Assembly: GCF_000308835.1 (NCBI RefSeq)
Contig: NZ_BAGN01000076.1
Location: 21,403-85,402 of the forward strand
DNA: 64,000 nucleotides
DNA from: Nocardia vinacea NBRC 16497
Lineage (GTDB): Bacteria > Actinomycetota > Actinomycetes > Mycobacteriales > Mycobacteriaceae
Direction: 5' to 3'
The notes beneath the pieces are model-generated. The model ran no database searches. It worked only from the letters and a program-made list of their open reading frames with translations, and was not told where the DNA came from. Positions within the stretch are counted from its first letter, which is position 1. Each line of letters opens with the position of its first letter. The translations under genes and the position numbers were made by a program. Positions 33,298 through 42,286 of the stretch are shown one piece after another.

Positions 33298-34201
33298 TAC
33301 ATCCACCGAATTCCGTTCCGGCTTCGTCTGTTTCGTCGGCCGTCCGAATACCGGCAAGTCGACGCTGACCAATGCGCTGGTCGGCCAGAAGATCGCGATC
33401 ACCTCCTCGCGCCCGCAGACCACCCGCCACACCATCCGCGGCATCGTGCACCGCGAGCACGCCCAGCTCATCCTGGTCGACACCCCCGGTCTGCACCGCC
33501 CGCGCACTCTGCTCGGCCAACGCCTGAACGACCTTGTCCGCGATACGTATTCCGAAGTCGACGTGATCGCCCTGTGTATTCCGGCCGATGAGAAAATCGG
33601 CCCCGGCGACAAATGGATCCTGCAGCAGATCAAGCAGATGGCGCCGAAGACCACTCTGCTCGGTGTGGTCACCAAGATCGACAAGGTGAGCCGCGACCAG
33701 GTCGCCGAACAGCTGATGGCGCTGTCGCGACTGCTCGGCCCGGACCACGATGTCGTACCGGTCTCCGCCGTCAAGGGCGAACAGGTCGAGGTCCTCGTCG
33801 ACGTCATCGCCTCGAAAATGCCTGAGGGACCGGCCTTCTACCCCGACGGCGAGCTCACCGACGAGCCCGAGGAAACCCTGATGGCCGAGCTCATCCGCGA
33901 AGCCGCCCTGGAGGGTGTCCGCGACGAGCTCCCGCATTCGCTCGCCGTGGTTATCGAAGAAGTCCTCCCGCGCGAAGAAAACGAAGACCTGCTCGACGTG
34001 CACGCCCTGCTCTACGTCGAACGCGCCTCGCAGAAGGCCATCATCATCGGCAAGGGCGGTGCCCGCCTCAAAGAGGTAGGCACCAACGCCCGCAAACAAA
34101 TCGAACACATCCTCGGCGTCCGCATCTACCTACACCTGCATGTCAAGGTTGCCAAGGATTGGCAGCGCGACCCGAAACAGCTTGGCAAGCTCGGGTTCTG
34201 A
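33290..34201 (+). CDS. era: GTPase Era
   Basis: A 303-residue protein from the GTG at 33290 (GGAGG upstream), overlapping the previous stop. GTPase motifs are G1 'GRPNTGKST', G3 'DTPGLH' and G4 'TKID'. The C-terminal KH domain has 'IIIGKGGARLKEVGTNARKQIE'-type sequence in two parts and binds the 3' end of 16S rRNA for 30S assembly. The 'T' for 'V' in the P-loop (NTGKS) matches mycobacterial Era. It is the last gene of the phoH-ybeY-CBS-era operon. The frame extends upstream only as noncoding overlap. Confidence 0.96.
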   Translation: MADTSTEFRSGFVCFVGRPNTGKSTLTNALVGQKIAITSSRPQTTRHTIRGIVHREHAQLILVDTPGLHRPRTLLGQRLNDLVRDTYSEVDVIALCIPADEKIGPGDKWILQQIKQMAPKTTLLGVVTKIDKVSRDQVAEQLMALSRLLGPDHDVVPVSAVKGEQVEVLVDVIASKMPEGPAFYPDGELTDEPEETLMAELIREAALEGVRDELPHSLAVVIEEVLPREENEDLLDVHALLYVERASQKAIIIGKGGARLKEVGTNARKQIEHILGVRIYLHLHVKVAKDWQRDPKQLGKLGF

Positions 34202-34833
34202 CGCAGGGATATCCCCGCTGTCGCCGGGACCTCCTCGAACGCTGGTGGCGAAACGTACCGGTCGAGCACCGAAAGGTCTTGTACGTCGTACTACTGAACC
34301 ACGGGGAGGTCACTGAGCAAGAGACGCCGCGCAGCGCCGGGACATACACCAGCGCGGAGACGGCGCGGGCGATCGGGGCGGCGCGGAGTGCGTGCGCGGC
34401 AACGGTGTGATCGGCAGCGAAGCGCCCACCCTGGACTTGCAGGTGCGGTGAATTGCCCAGGCTTGTAGCGGATCTCGCTGCCTACCCCGATCTGGCGCAC
34501 TACCATCCGCCGCGGCGGCGACCGCACCGGACTGGTCTACGACGTAGCCGGTGTGGTCCGTGCCAATCGTGCCCGGCCCGAGCGCGCCCGCGATGTCAAT
34601 CGCGCCGCCATCGCACTGCAACTGCGCGGCACCGACTATCTCGGAGTCTGTACTTCTCCCGAGGTCGAGTGGCCGCCGAGTCGACCATCGGCATTCTCAT
34701 TGCCACCGTCCTCGGGAAGTCCAGCCAGCCGCGGCAGTGTTTGCTGATGTATCCGCAGGGCGCCGTCAACGGCCGGGGTCCGGACGGGTACCAAGAGCGA
34801 TACCGAGGTCTGGACCCTGCCCGAACGCTGGAC
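34202..34833 (+). pseudogene. Decayed coding remnant between era and amidase
   Basis: This 632-bp gap has no intact gene but shows peptide-like stretches in different plus frames. One, around 34505-34660, reads '…GLVYDVAGVVRANRARPERARDVN' and 'ALQLRGTDYLGVC' in pieces. Another, around 34665-34740, reads 'GRVAAESTIGILIATVLG'. Frame changes and stops separate them. I read this as a frameshifted remnant of unknown parentage. It could also be noncoding sequence with chance open frames. Confidence 0.3.
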
Positions 34834-36264
34834 TCACCACCACGGCTCGGGGCGGTGGCGCTCCCAGCGCAGTTCCGATTCCAGTTGTGCGGCAACGGAA
34901 ACCAGGAGCGGCTCGGTGTTCGCGGTGCCCATGAGTTGTGCGCCCACCGGCAGGCCGGTGTCGGTGAATCCGGCTGGGACATTCACCGCGGGCCAGCCGA
35001 GTACATTCCAGGGCCAGGTATACGGGCATGCGGCCGTGATGAGGTCGTTGGTGGCGTTGACGCCGATACCGTCGATCTCTTCGGCGCGTGGCGGGGGAGT
35101 CGCGGTGGTCGGGGCCAGCACCAGATCGTAGTCGCGGAAGAAGCCGCCGATTTGCTTGTGCAGCAACGTTTCCGCCTGACGTGCCGCGAACAGTGCGGGT
35201 CCGCTGAGTGCGCGGCCGAACCGGACGTTCGCGGTGGTGCGTGGATCCACTTGTATGCCAGGCATTTTGTCGTAGACGTGGCGGACCCCCGCCAGCGAGC
35301 GCGGTAGGAAGGACGCACCGATCATGATGCCGTAGTGCAGATCCGCCACGGTTACCGAATGACCGAGGCGGCGCAGTGTGGTGGCGATGCGCTGCACCGC
35401 GACTTCGACCTCCGGATGTAGCGCGGTTCTGGTGGCGGTGAACGGGATTCGCAGCGAGAGGGCGATGCGTAGTCGTCCTGGATCGCGGCCGACGGCATCG
35501 GAGATGGTGAGCGGTTCGGGGGTGTGCAGATCGCCGGGATGCGGTCCGGCGGCGGTGTCGAGCAGCAGGGCGGCATCGGCGACGGTTCGGGCCAACGGTC
35601 CGTTCACGGTGAGGCCGTGGAATGCCTCGGCCGCGGGCCAGGTGGAGATGCGGCCGCGCTGTGGTTTGATGCCGACGAGATTGGTCCACGCGGTCGGGAT
35701 GCGGACCGAGCCCGCGCCGTCGGAACCCAGTGCGGCGGGTACCAATCCGGCCGCGACGGCAGCCGCGGAACCGCCGGATGAGCCGCCCGGTGTGTATTCG
35801 GCACCCCATGGGTTGCGAGTGTGGCCGAAGGCGGCGCCGCTGGTGAACGGCAGTTGGCCGAGTTCGCAGGTATTGGTCTTGCCGACGATCACCGCACCGG
35901 CCGCGCGCAGTCGTCGAACCGATTCCGCGTCTTCGGTTTTCGGCGGGAGCTCGCCACCGCAGCCGAATGCCGTTGGCTCACCGGCGATATCGGTATCGTC
36001 CTTGATCGCGATCGGCACGCCGAGCAGAGGGAGACGTTCGCCGGCGGCCAAGCGCTCGTCGGCCGCGACGGCCTCGGCGAGTGCCTTTTCGCGCCGGACG
36101 ATACGGAAGGCATTCAGGGTCGGCTGACTCGCCTCGATCCGGTCCAGTGCGGCGCCGACCGCGGCCACGGAGCTGATCCTGCCCTGTGCGAGGGCGGCTG
36201 CGAAGTCGGCGAGGCCGAGTTCGGCGGTCTCGAATGGGCGCAGGGTGGCGTCGGACACCGTCAT
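34834..36264 (-). CDS. Amidase, amidase-signature family
   Basis: A 476-residue enzyme from the ATG at 36264; an in-frame start at 36345 is possible. The Ser-cisSer-Lys triad is visible: Lys in 'PIAIKDDTD', then 'GGSSGGSAAAVAAGLV' followed by 'LGSDGAGSVRIP'. It hydrolyses carboxylic amides to acid and ammonia. The place beside era matches amiA2 (Rv2363) in M. tuberculosis, also on the opposite strand to era. A single amidase gene outside a gatCAB operon is probably metabolic rather than tRNA-related. Substrate unknown. Confidence 0.9.
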   Translation of the reverse strand: MTVSDATLRPFETAELGLADFAAALAQGRISSVAAVGAALDRIEASQPTLNAFRIVRREKALAEAVAADERLAAGERLPLLGVPIAIKDDTDIAGEPTAFGCGGELPPKTEDAESVRRLRAAGAVIVGKTNTCELGQLPFTSGAAFGHTRNPWGAEYTPGGSSGGSAAAVAAGLVPAALGSDGAGSVRIPTAWTNLVGIKPQRGRISTWPAAEAFHGLTVNGPLARTVADAALLLDTAAGPHPGDLHTPEPLTISDAVGRDPGRLRIALSLRIPFTATRTALHPEVEVAVQRIATTLRRLGHSVTVADLHYGIMIGASFLPRSLAGVRHVYDKMPGIQVDPRTTANVRFGRALSGPALFAARQAETLLHKQIGGFFRDYDLVLAPTTATPPPRAEEIDGIGVNATNDLITAACPYTWPWNVLGWPAVNVPAGFTDTGLPVGAQLMGTANTEPLLVSVAAQLESELRWERHRPEPWW

Positions 36265-36369
36265 GTGAGCTCCGTCTCCTTCGATCTTTCGTTGCACGGT
36301 AGCGCGGAGCTGGTCAATCGTCCACATCGGCTCCCGAATCTCCACCCCAGGTAGGAGGCCGAGCTATAG

Positions 36370-36390
36370 ACATACATACCGTATGTATGT
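36370..36390. promoter_or_regulatory. Perfect 21-bp TetR operator
   Basis: ACATACATAC-C-GTATGTATGT is an exact palindrome, 37 bp before the hydrolase ATG. TACATAC/GTATGTA is a known style of TetR-family site. It most likely autoregulates the hydrolase-TetR operon and may also repress the divergent amidase. Confidence 0.75.
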
Positions 36391-36426
36391 AATGGTGGAC
36401 ACGAACTGCCAACACATGGAGGAACC

Positions 36427-37293
36427 ATGGGAATCAGTACGTCACTCGGCCGCGCACATGAGGTGGATCTCCCCGGCGGCCGCATCCGGTACTACGACAC
36501 AGGGGAGGGCGCGCCGGTCGTTTTCGTGCACGGCCTGCTCGTCAACTCCGATCTCTGGCGCAATGTCGTCCCCACCATCGCGGCGGCGGGCTATCGCTGC
36601 CTCAGTCCGGACCTGCCGCTCGGCTCACACGAAATCCCGGTCCCCGCAGCGGATCTCACGCCCACCGGGGTCGCCGATCTGATCGCCGACTTTCTGGAGC
36701 GACTCGACCTCACCGACGTCACCGTTGTCGCCAATGACACCGGCGGCGCGATCACCCAGTTGTTGCTGACCCGTCGTCCAGAGCGGATCGGCCGCGTCGT
36801 ACTGACCTCGTGCGACGCCTACGAGGCTTTCTTCCCGCCTGCCTTCGCGGCGCTGCCTGTGCTGGCGCGGGTACCCGGCTCGCTGCGGCCGCTGACCGAG
36901 TTGATGCGGATCCGTGCACTGCATCGTCTGCCGATCGCGTTCGGCTGGGTGACAAAGCGCCCGGTCCCGCCGGAGATCGCAGACTCCTACCTGCTGCCGA
37001 GCCGGAATTCGGCGGCGATCCGCAAGGATCTGCGCCGGTTCCTGAAGACCGTGCATCGCCGCTACACGCTCGACGCCGCTACCCGATTCCCATCGGTGCG
37101 GGTTCCGGTGCTGGTCGCATGGGCTCGCGAGGACAAGATCTTCCCGGTGAAATTCGCCGAACGCCTGGCCGCCGACCTGCCGAACGCGACCCTGAAGTTC
37201 ATCGACGACTCCTACACCTTCCTGTCCGAAGATCAGCCCGAGTTGCTCTCCGAAACGATTCTGGAGTTCACTCGGGCGCATGCAACGCCGTAG
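36427..37293 (+). CDS. Alpha/beta hydrolase of the dehalogenase/epoxide-hydrolase branch, unusual active site
   Basis: A 288-residue alpha/beta fold protein with GGAGGA before the ATG. The oxyanion strand is VVFVHGLLV. The nucleophile elbow is 'VANDTGGA', with Asp in place of Ser, as in haloalkane and fluoroacetate dehalogenases and epoxide hydrolases. An acid candidate is the Asp in 'WAREDKIFP'. Where the catalytic His is expected, the sequence reads 'DSYTFLSEDQPELL', with Tyr. The usual triad is thus incomplete. It is cotranscribed with the TetR gene downstream, which overlaps it by 14 bp. The activity is uncertain. Confidence 0.85.
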   Translation: MGISTSLGRAHEVDLPGGRIRYYDTGEGAPVVFVHGLLVNSDLWRNVVPTIAAAGYRCLSPDLPLGSHEIPVPAADLTPTGVADLIADFLERLDLTDVTVVANDTGGAITQLLLTRRPERIGRVVLTSCDAYEAFFPPAFAALPVLARVPGSLRPLTELMRIRALHRLPIAFGWVTKRPVPPEIADSYLLPSRNSAAIRKDLRRFLKTVHRRYTLDAATRFPSVRVPVLVAWAREDKIFPVKFAERLAADLPNATLKFIDDSYTFLSEDQPELLSETILEFTRAHATP

Positions 37294-37879
37294 TCAGGAG
37301 GATCGCTCCCGTGCCACCCGAGCCGCGCTCGAGCAGGCCGGTCGCCGGTTGTTCGCCGAGCGCGGTTTCGCGGCGACCTCGGCCGAGGAACTCGTGACCG
37401 AGGCGGGAGTCACCCGCGGCGCCCTGCACCACCACTACGGCGATAAGCGCGGTCTGTTCCTGGCCGTGCTCGAAAAAATAGAGGTCGAGACCACGCAGGA
37501 AATCGAAAACGTCATCGGCGCAGGTAATCCCGATGACATTCTCACCTCGATGGCCATCGGCCTGAATGTCTTCCTGGAGATCTGCCAGCGCCCGGAGATG
37601 ATCCGCATCACCCTCTACGACGGCCCCGCGGTCCTCGGCTGGCAGGCATTTCGCGAATTCGAGGCGCGCCATGGGCTGGGGTTGGTCATCGCCCAATTGG
37701 AACGCGCCCGTGACGCGGGGCTGATCGCCGATGCGCCGATCCAGGTCCTGGCCCAGCTGATCTTCAGCGCGGTCACCGAGGCAGGTTTGATCGTCGCGCA
37801 CGCAACAGATAAGGCCGCCGCGCAGGCCCAAGCTCAGCAGTCCCTGATGCTCCTCATCGGAGGAATTCTCCGCACTTGA
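37280..37879 (+). CDS. TetR family transcriptional regulator
   Basis: A 199-residue protein with a classic TetR helix-turn-helix ('TSAEELVTEAGVTRGALHHHYGDKRGLF' in two parts) at about 25-65 and a ligand domain of the TetR_C_13/33 style. It overlaps the end of the hydrolase gene by 14 bp, so both are made from one mRNA. The perfect operator at 36370 in front of the operon is its likely target. Inducer unknown, but probably related to the hydrolase substrate. Confidence 0.88.
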   Translation: MQRRSQEDRSRATRAALEQAGRRLFAERGFAATSAEELVTEAGVTRGALHHHYGDKRGLFLAVLEKIEVETTQEIENVIGAGNPDDILTSMAIGLNVFLEICQRPEMIRITLYDGPAVLGWQAFREFEARHGLGLVIAQLERARDAGLIADAPIQVLAQLIFSAVTEAGLIVAHATDKAAAQAQAQQSLMLLIGGILRT

Positions 37880-37973
37880 CGTGTGCGCCGGTGTCACATA
37901 GCTAGTGGTCTCCGCGCATAAGTTGCACCTTGTGTGAGGAGGGCACTGGTTCTGCGAGGTCGGGGCGAGCCGG

Positions 37974-38747
37974 TTATTGGATGGGGAAGTTGAAGTACGT
38001 GTTCGGGAACGGCTCGTTTTTCAAGGTGAAGTGCCACCACTCTTCGGCGAGGTTTTTGAAACCGTGCTCGTCCATGAGGTTCACCAGCAGCTCACGGAGT
38101 GCCCGCTGGGTACCGCTCGGTGCTGGGTTGGCCGTATGCGCGAGTGGATCGAAGCAGTCGTAGCCCGTGCCGAAGTCGAGGGTGTTGTCCCGGAAGCGCT
38201 GGTCGGCGGGCAGTGTGCAGGCGCGCAGCGGATCGCCGGGGTGGTACTGCTCCTGATCGGCGGCCGGTAGCGTGACGATCGTGAGATCCAAGGTGCTGCC
38301 CCTGCTGTGCCCGGACTTCTCCGCGATGTACCCGTCCCGGAACAGATTCGCCTTCTCCACCGTCGGATAGAACTCCGCCCGCATCTTGGTATCGCCGAGA
38401 TCTTTTGCCCAACTGACGAATTGGTCCACCGCCCGCTGCGGTCGGTAGCAGTCATAGGTCTTCAGCCCGAGCCCCATGGGCTGCAGCTCTCGCTGCACCT
38501 GCGCGAGAGCCGCGGCGGCCTCCTTCGTCAGCAAGCACTTCGGCGCGTCATACCCATTGATCCGCCCACCGATGAAGTTGTGCTCCCCGAAGTACCGCGC
38601 ATCAACGATGATCGTCGGATCGAGTTCCGTCACCGAAACGAACGCCGTCTCATCAGCCGCGGGCGAACTCGGCTTCTCCCCGCAACCCGCGACCCCGACA
38701 GCCGCGACCGCCGCCAAAACTGCTGAGCAGAACCGAATTCCGCGCAT
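37974..38747 (-). CDS. D-alanyl-D-alanine dipeptidase-like lipoprotein (VanX/M15D)
   Basis: A 257-residue protein. A lipoprotein signal ends in the lipobox VAGC (Cys22). The M15 zinc site is 'SGHSRGSTLDLT' (His and Asp) and 'EEWWHF' (Glu catalytic base and His). Arg in 'CYRPQRAVDQF' matches the VanX substrate-stabilising arginine. It should cleave D-Ala-D-Ala, here outside the membrane. No vanH or vanA gene is nearby, so cell-wall recycling fits better than glycopeptide resistance. It stands alone between the hydrolase operon and recO. Confidence 0.9.
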   Translation of the reverse strand: MRGIRFCSAVLAAVAAVGVAGCGEKPSSPAADETAFVSVTELDPTIIVDARYFGEHNFIGGRINGYDAPKCLLTKEAAAALAQVQRELQPMGLGLKTYDCYRPQRAVDQFVSWAKDLGDTKMRAEFYPTVEKANLFRDGYIAEKSGHSRGSTLDLTIVTLPAADQEQYHPGDPLRACTLPADQRFRDNTLDFGTGYDCFDPLAHTANPAPSGTQRALRELLVNLMDEHGFKNLAEEWWHFTLKNEPFPNTYFNFPIQ

Positions 38748-38768
38748 CCGCAGATCATAACCACCGAT

Positions 38769-38900
38769 CTACGTTCCCGGACCGAGTTGCGCACGCAACC
38801 GCCCGCCCAACTCCGTCGCCTCCGCACCCGACCAGGGAATCACCCCGTTCTCCGCCATCAACGCATGAAACTGCTGACGCTCATACGAGCAGAAAGATCA
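38769..38900 (-). pseudogene. Short C-terminal coding remnant before recO
   Basis: On the minus strand about 40 codons read as a plausible protein end ('YERQQFHALMAENGVIPWSG' then 'AEATELGGRLRAQLG') and stop at TAG 38769-38771. No start or upstream part is seen in frame. It may be the tail of a lost gene. The parent family is not recognised. Confidence 0.25.
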
Positions 38901-39031
38901 GGCCTTCGTCTACGCCGTCGCCTGCTCGCTCGATGACGAATGCGGCATGCTCGATCACCGCGAAGGGTGTCGATGTGTTTCGATGGCCGCGCCTGGGCGT
39001 GGGGGTCGGGGGTTCGTGGGAGGATGAGGGC

Positions 39032-39805
39032 GTGCGGTTGTATCGGGATGAGGCGGTGGTGGTTCGCCAGCATAAGCTGGGGGAGGCGGATCGCATTGTC
39101 ACGTTGTTGACGCGGCAGCACGGGTTGGTGCGGGCGGTGGCCAAGGGGGTGCGGCGGACCAAGTCGCGGTTCGGGGCGCGGTTGGAGCCGTTCGCGTATG
39201 TGGACGTGCAACTGCATCCGGGGCGCAATCTCGACACGGTCACCCAGGTGCACACCATGGAGGCATTCGCCGCCGATATCGTCGACGATTATGGCCGCTA
39301 CACCACGGCCTGCGCGGTACTGGAGACCGCGGAGCGGCTGGCCGGTGAGGAGCGCGCGCCCGCACCGAAGCTGCACGCATTGACCGCGAGCGCGCTGCGG
39401 GCGATCGCCGCCAAACAGCGCCCGCACGAGCTGATTCTCGACGCATACCTGTTGCGCGCCATGGGTTTTGCGGGTTGGGCCCCCGCGCTGGACGAATGCG
39501 CGCGCTGCGCGACACCCGGCCCGCATCGCGCCTTCCACGTCGCCGCCGGTGGCGCGGTCTGCGTGCACTGCCGCCCGCCCGGTTCGGCGACCCCGGCCCC
39601 GGGCGTGCTCGACCTGCTGATCGCCCTGTTGAAGGGTGAGTGGGAGTACGTCGAGCAGGTTCCCGAACAGATCCGCAGACAGGCCAGCGGCCTGGTCGCG
39701 GCGCACCTGCAGTGGCATCTGGAACGTCAGCTGCGCACCCTGCCGCTGGTCGAGCGTTCACCCGAAACCGCCAAGGCGTCCGCTACCGCCGGACAAGCGG
39801 GCTGA
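39032..39805 (+). CDS. recO: DNA repair protein RecO
   Basis: A 257-residue protein from the GTG at 39032 with GGGAGGATGAGG upstream; the frame to 38933 is not needed. The N-terminal OB fold is 'YRDEAVVVRQHKLGEADRIVTLLT'-type with 'VAKGVRRTKSRFG'. The zinc finger is 'CARCATPG…CVHCRPPG'. RecO binds ssDNA and helps RecR load RecA in the RecFOR pathway. The recO-uppS order matches Rv2362c-Rv2361c. Confidence 0.95.
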   Translation: MRLYRDEAVVVRQHKLGEADRIVTLLTRQHGLVRAVAKGVRRTKSRFGARLEPFAYVDVQLHPGRNLDTVTQVHTMEAFAADIVDDYGRYTTACAVLETAERLAGEERAPAPKLHALTASALRAIAAKQRPHELILDAYLLRAMGFAGWAPALDECARCATPGPHRAFHVAAGGAVCVHCRPPGSATPAPGVLDLLIALLKGEWEYVEQVPEQIRRQASGLVAAHLQWHLERQLRTLPLVERSPETAKASATAGQAG

Positions 39806-39971
39806 ACGGCACCAATTCCGCGGTGTGGGTCGGTCTGACCTCCGCTTTTTCGCCACTCACGGGGGTTCCCGCGGATTTCTGCGTTGAATGGGTGCACAGA
39901 CCGAACCGTCCTGTGCATCCGATCAGGTGGTGCGCACAATCCCTTCACAACCATCAGGCAGGATAGATGCC

Positions 39972-40796
39972 GTGATCCTCCGTCGAGACTCTGCCGCGCT
40001 GACCAGGTCGACCAGCGCACGGTCGGGTGCCGAACGCACCGTCCGTCCGCCGTCGCCGCATCCATCGGGGGCGACGCCGCCGGAACTGCCTGCGGAGTTG
40101 GTGCCCAATCATGTGGCGCTGGTGATGGACGGCAACGGTCGTTGGGCGCAGGAGCGCGGGCTGCCGCGCACCGCGGGGCACGAGCGCGGCGAGGCGGTCC
40201 TGATGGACACCGTCGAGGGCTGCATCGAGATCGGCGTGAAGTGGCTCTCGGCCTACGCCTTCTCCACCGAGAACTGGCGGCGCAGCCCGGAGGAAGTGCG
40301 CTTCCTCATGGGGTTCAACCGGGATGTCATCCGCCGCCGCCGCGACGAGATGCACGAAATGGGTGTGCGGGTGCGCTGGGCGGGGCGGCGACCGCGCCTG
40401 TGGCGCAGCGTGATCAACGAACTCGAGACCGCGCAGGAGCTGACCAAGGACAACACGGTGATGACCCTCACCATGTGCGTCAACTACGGTGGTCGTGCCG
40501 AAATCGCCGATGCGGCAAGGGAAATCGCGCGTCGTGTGGCCGCGGGTGAGATCGATCCGGAGCGGGTAACCGAGGCGACGGTCGCCAAATACCTGGACGA
40601 GCCGGATATGCCGGACGTCGACCTGTTCCTGCGCCCGTCCGGCGAATTCCGTAGTTCGAACTTCCTCATCTGGCAATCCGCCTATGCCGAGTATGTCTAC
40701 CAGGACACGCTGTTTCCCGATTTCGACAGGCGCAACTTGTGGGAGGCCTGTCTCCAGTACGCTTCGCGTGATCGCCGCTTCGGGGGGACCAAGTGA
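39972..40796 (+). CDS. uppS: Polyprenyl (decaprenyl) diphosphate synthase, cis type
   Basis: A 274-residue cis-prenyltransferase from the GTG at 39972; the frame is open to 39888. '[20 protein letters not shown]' carries the catalytic Asp and diphosphate-binding residues. '[12 protein letters not shown]' and '[20 protein letters not shown]' are the other family signatures. It elongates an allylic diphosphate with IPP to make the long polyprenyl carrier for peptidoglycan and arabinogalactan, as Rv2361c does. It is transcribed with recO. Confidence 0.94.
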   Translation: MILRRDSAALTRSTSARSGAERTVRPPSPHPSGATPPELPAELVPNHVALVMDGNGRWAQERGLPRTAGHERGEAVLMDTVEGCIEIGVKWLSAYAFSTENWRRSPEEVRFLMGFNRDVIRRRRDEMHEMGVRVRWAGRRPRLWRSVINELETAQELTKDNTVMTLTMCVNYGGRAEIADAAREIARRVAAGEIDPERVTEATVAKYLDEPDMPDVDLFLRPSGEFRSSNFLIWQSAYAEYVYQDTLFPDFDRRNLWEACLQYASRDRRFGGTK

Positions 40797-40809
40797 ACGG
40801 CGGCAGCAA

Positions 40810-41238
40810 ATGAACGGCGGCACCGATATGGACGCAGCAGTCACCCCCGAACAAGAGCTACAGGCCCGCGCCGGCGCCTGCCTATCGCTCTACGACGTCG
40901 ATGTGCGCGTCGACCCCGAAGGTTCGATCGGCTTCGAATACCAGGGCGCGCTGTGCTCGTTGCGCGCGGTGACGCTGGCACCAGGCCTGGACGTGCTGAC
41001 GCTGACCTGCGTACTGGCCTGGGACCGACCACTCAAGCCGCAACTGCACAAGCGAGTTGCCGAGCGCAACAGCGCGATTCAGTTCGGTTCGATCACACTG
41101 ATCACCCGCGGCAACCAGGCCGATGTCATGTTGCGCTACACCTTCCCGGCCGCCGGTCTGGACGATCAGGCGCTGGCGACCATGCTGCTGCTCGTGCTCT
41201 CCGGTGCGGGTAAGGCGAGGCAGGGACTGCTGCCCTGA
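40810..41238 (+). CDS. Conserved protein of the Rv2360c type (YbjN-like)
   Basis: A 142-residue protein, the same length as Rv2360c, which also follows uppS in M. tuberculosis. It is predicted alpha/beta: 'ACLSLYDVDVRVDPEGSIGF', 'LDVLTLTCVLAWDRPL' and a C-terminal helix. The fold resembles YbjN/type III chaperone-like domains, but no catalytic residues are apparent. The ATG at 40810 follows the uppS stop by 13 bp, so it is cotranscribed. Function unknown. Confidence 0.8.
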   Translation: MNGGTDMDAAVTPEQELQARAGACLSLYDVDVRVDPEGSIGFEYQGALCSLRAVTLAPGLDVLTLTCVLAWDRPLKPQLHKRVAERNSAIQFGSITLITRGNQADVMLRYTFPAAGLDDQALATMLLLVLSGAGKARQGLLP

Positions 41239-41322
41239 ACCGCTGACCGCATGACAGATGTCATGGCAGGTTCGTGACACTCGTGCGAGGTACCGGCCCC
41301 CGGTTTGCGTGACCGTTGAGTC

Positions 41323-42285
41323 ATGACATCGGCACTGACATCCACGGCCATCTCGGCCGCGGCGGGCGGCTCGGCCAGGCACCGGGCGGCGTCCGCGATC
41401 GAACTGCGCGACCTGCACAAGAGCTTCGGACTCCCGGGCGGCGGCGAGGTGCATGCCGTCGACGGACTCGACCTGGTGGTCGCGCCGGGTGAGATCGTCG
41501 CCTTCCTCGGCCCCAATGGCGCGGGTAAGACCACCACCATCGATATGCTGCTCGGGCTGGCAACGCCGGACTCCGGCAGTGTCCGGGTTTTCGGCGGCCC
41601 ACCGGCGGAAGCGCTTGCGGCAGGCCGTATTTCGGCGGTCATGCAGTCCGGCGGCCTACTGCCTGATCTGACCGTCGCCGAGACCGTGCAACTGGTGGCC
41701 ACCCTGCACACGCATCCGCGTTCGGTCGATGAGGTGCTCGCGCGCGCCGGTATCGCCGATATCGGCGGTCGGCTGGTCGGCAAATGCTCGGGCGGTCAGA
41801 AGCAGCGGCTGCGCTTCGCGCTCGCGCTGCTGCCGAATCCGGACCTCATCGTGCTCGACGAGCCGACTACCGGCATGGATGTCGAAGGACGCCGGGAATT
41901 CTGGAATGCGATGCGCGAGGATTCCGATCGCGGCCGCACCGTCCTGTTCGCCACCCATTACCTCGATGAGGCCGACGCATACGCCGATCGGATCGTGCTG
42001 GTGCGTGCGGGCCGGGTCGTCGCCGACGGCAGTGCCGCCGAGATCAAGAACCTGGCCGCGGGACGTGCCGTCAGTGCGACACTGCCCGGTGCCGACGCTG
42101 CCCTCCTGCTCGCGGTTCCGGGCATTGATGACGTCGAGCTGCGCGGTGACCGAATCATCGTGCACACCAAGGATTCCGACGCCATCGCCCGCTATCTGCT
42201 CACCGAGACCACCGCAGTCGATCTCGAAATCACCTCGCACAATCTCGAATCCGCATTCCTGGCGCTCACCACCGGAGACAACTGA
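41323..42285 (+). CDS. ABC-2 type exporter ATP-binding protein
   Basis: A 320-residue ATPase. Walker A is GPNGAGKTTT, the Q-loop follows at 'VMQSGGLLPD', the signature is 'CSGGQKQRLRFAL', and Walker B is 'LIVLDEPTTGMD' with H-loop 'FATHYLDEAD'. The C-terminal 90 residues are the DrrA-type extension. It powers export with the permease encoded 2 bp downstream. The two-component genes that follow suggest induction by an envelope or drug signal. Confidence 0.92.
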   Translation: MTSALTSTAISAAAGGSARHRAASAIELRDLHKSFGLPGGGEVHAVDGLDLVVAPGEIVAFLGPNGAGKTTTIDMLLGLATPDSGSVRVFGGPPAEALAAGRISAVMQSGGLLPDLTVAETVQLVATLHTHPRSVDEVLARAGIADIGGRLVGKCSGGQKQRLRFALALLPNPDLIVLDEPTTGMDVEGRREFWNAMREDSDRGRTVLFATHYLDEADAYADRIVLVRAGRVVADGSAAEIKNLAAGRAVSATLPGADAALLLAVPGIDDVELRGDRIIVHTKDSDAIARYLLTETTAVDLEITSHNLESAFLALTTGDN

Positions 42286-42286
42286 A

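Noticed and set aside
37974..38747. Vancomycin resistance cluster
   Set aside because: The VanX-like lipoprotein is alone; no vanH, vanA, vanR or vanS gene is adjacent, and the protein is exported rather than cytoplasmic.
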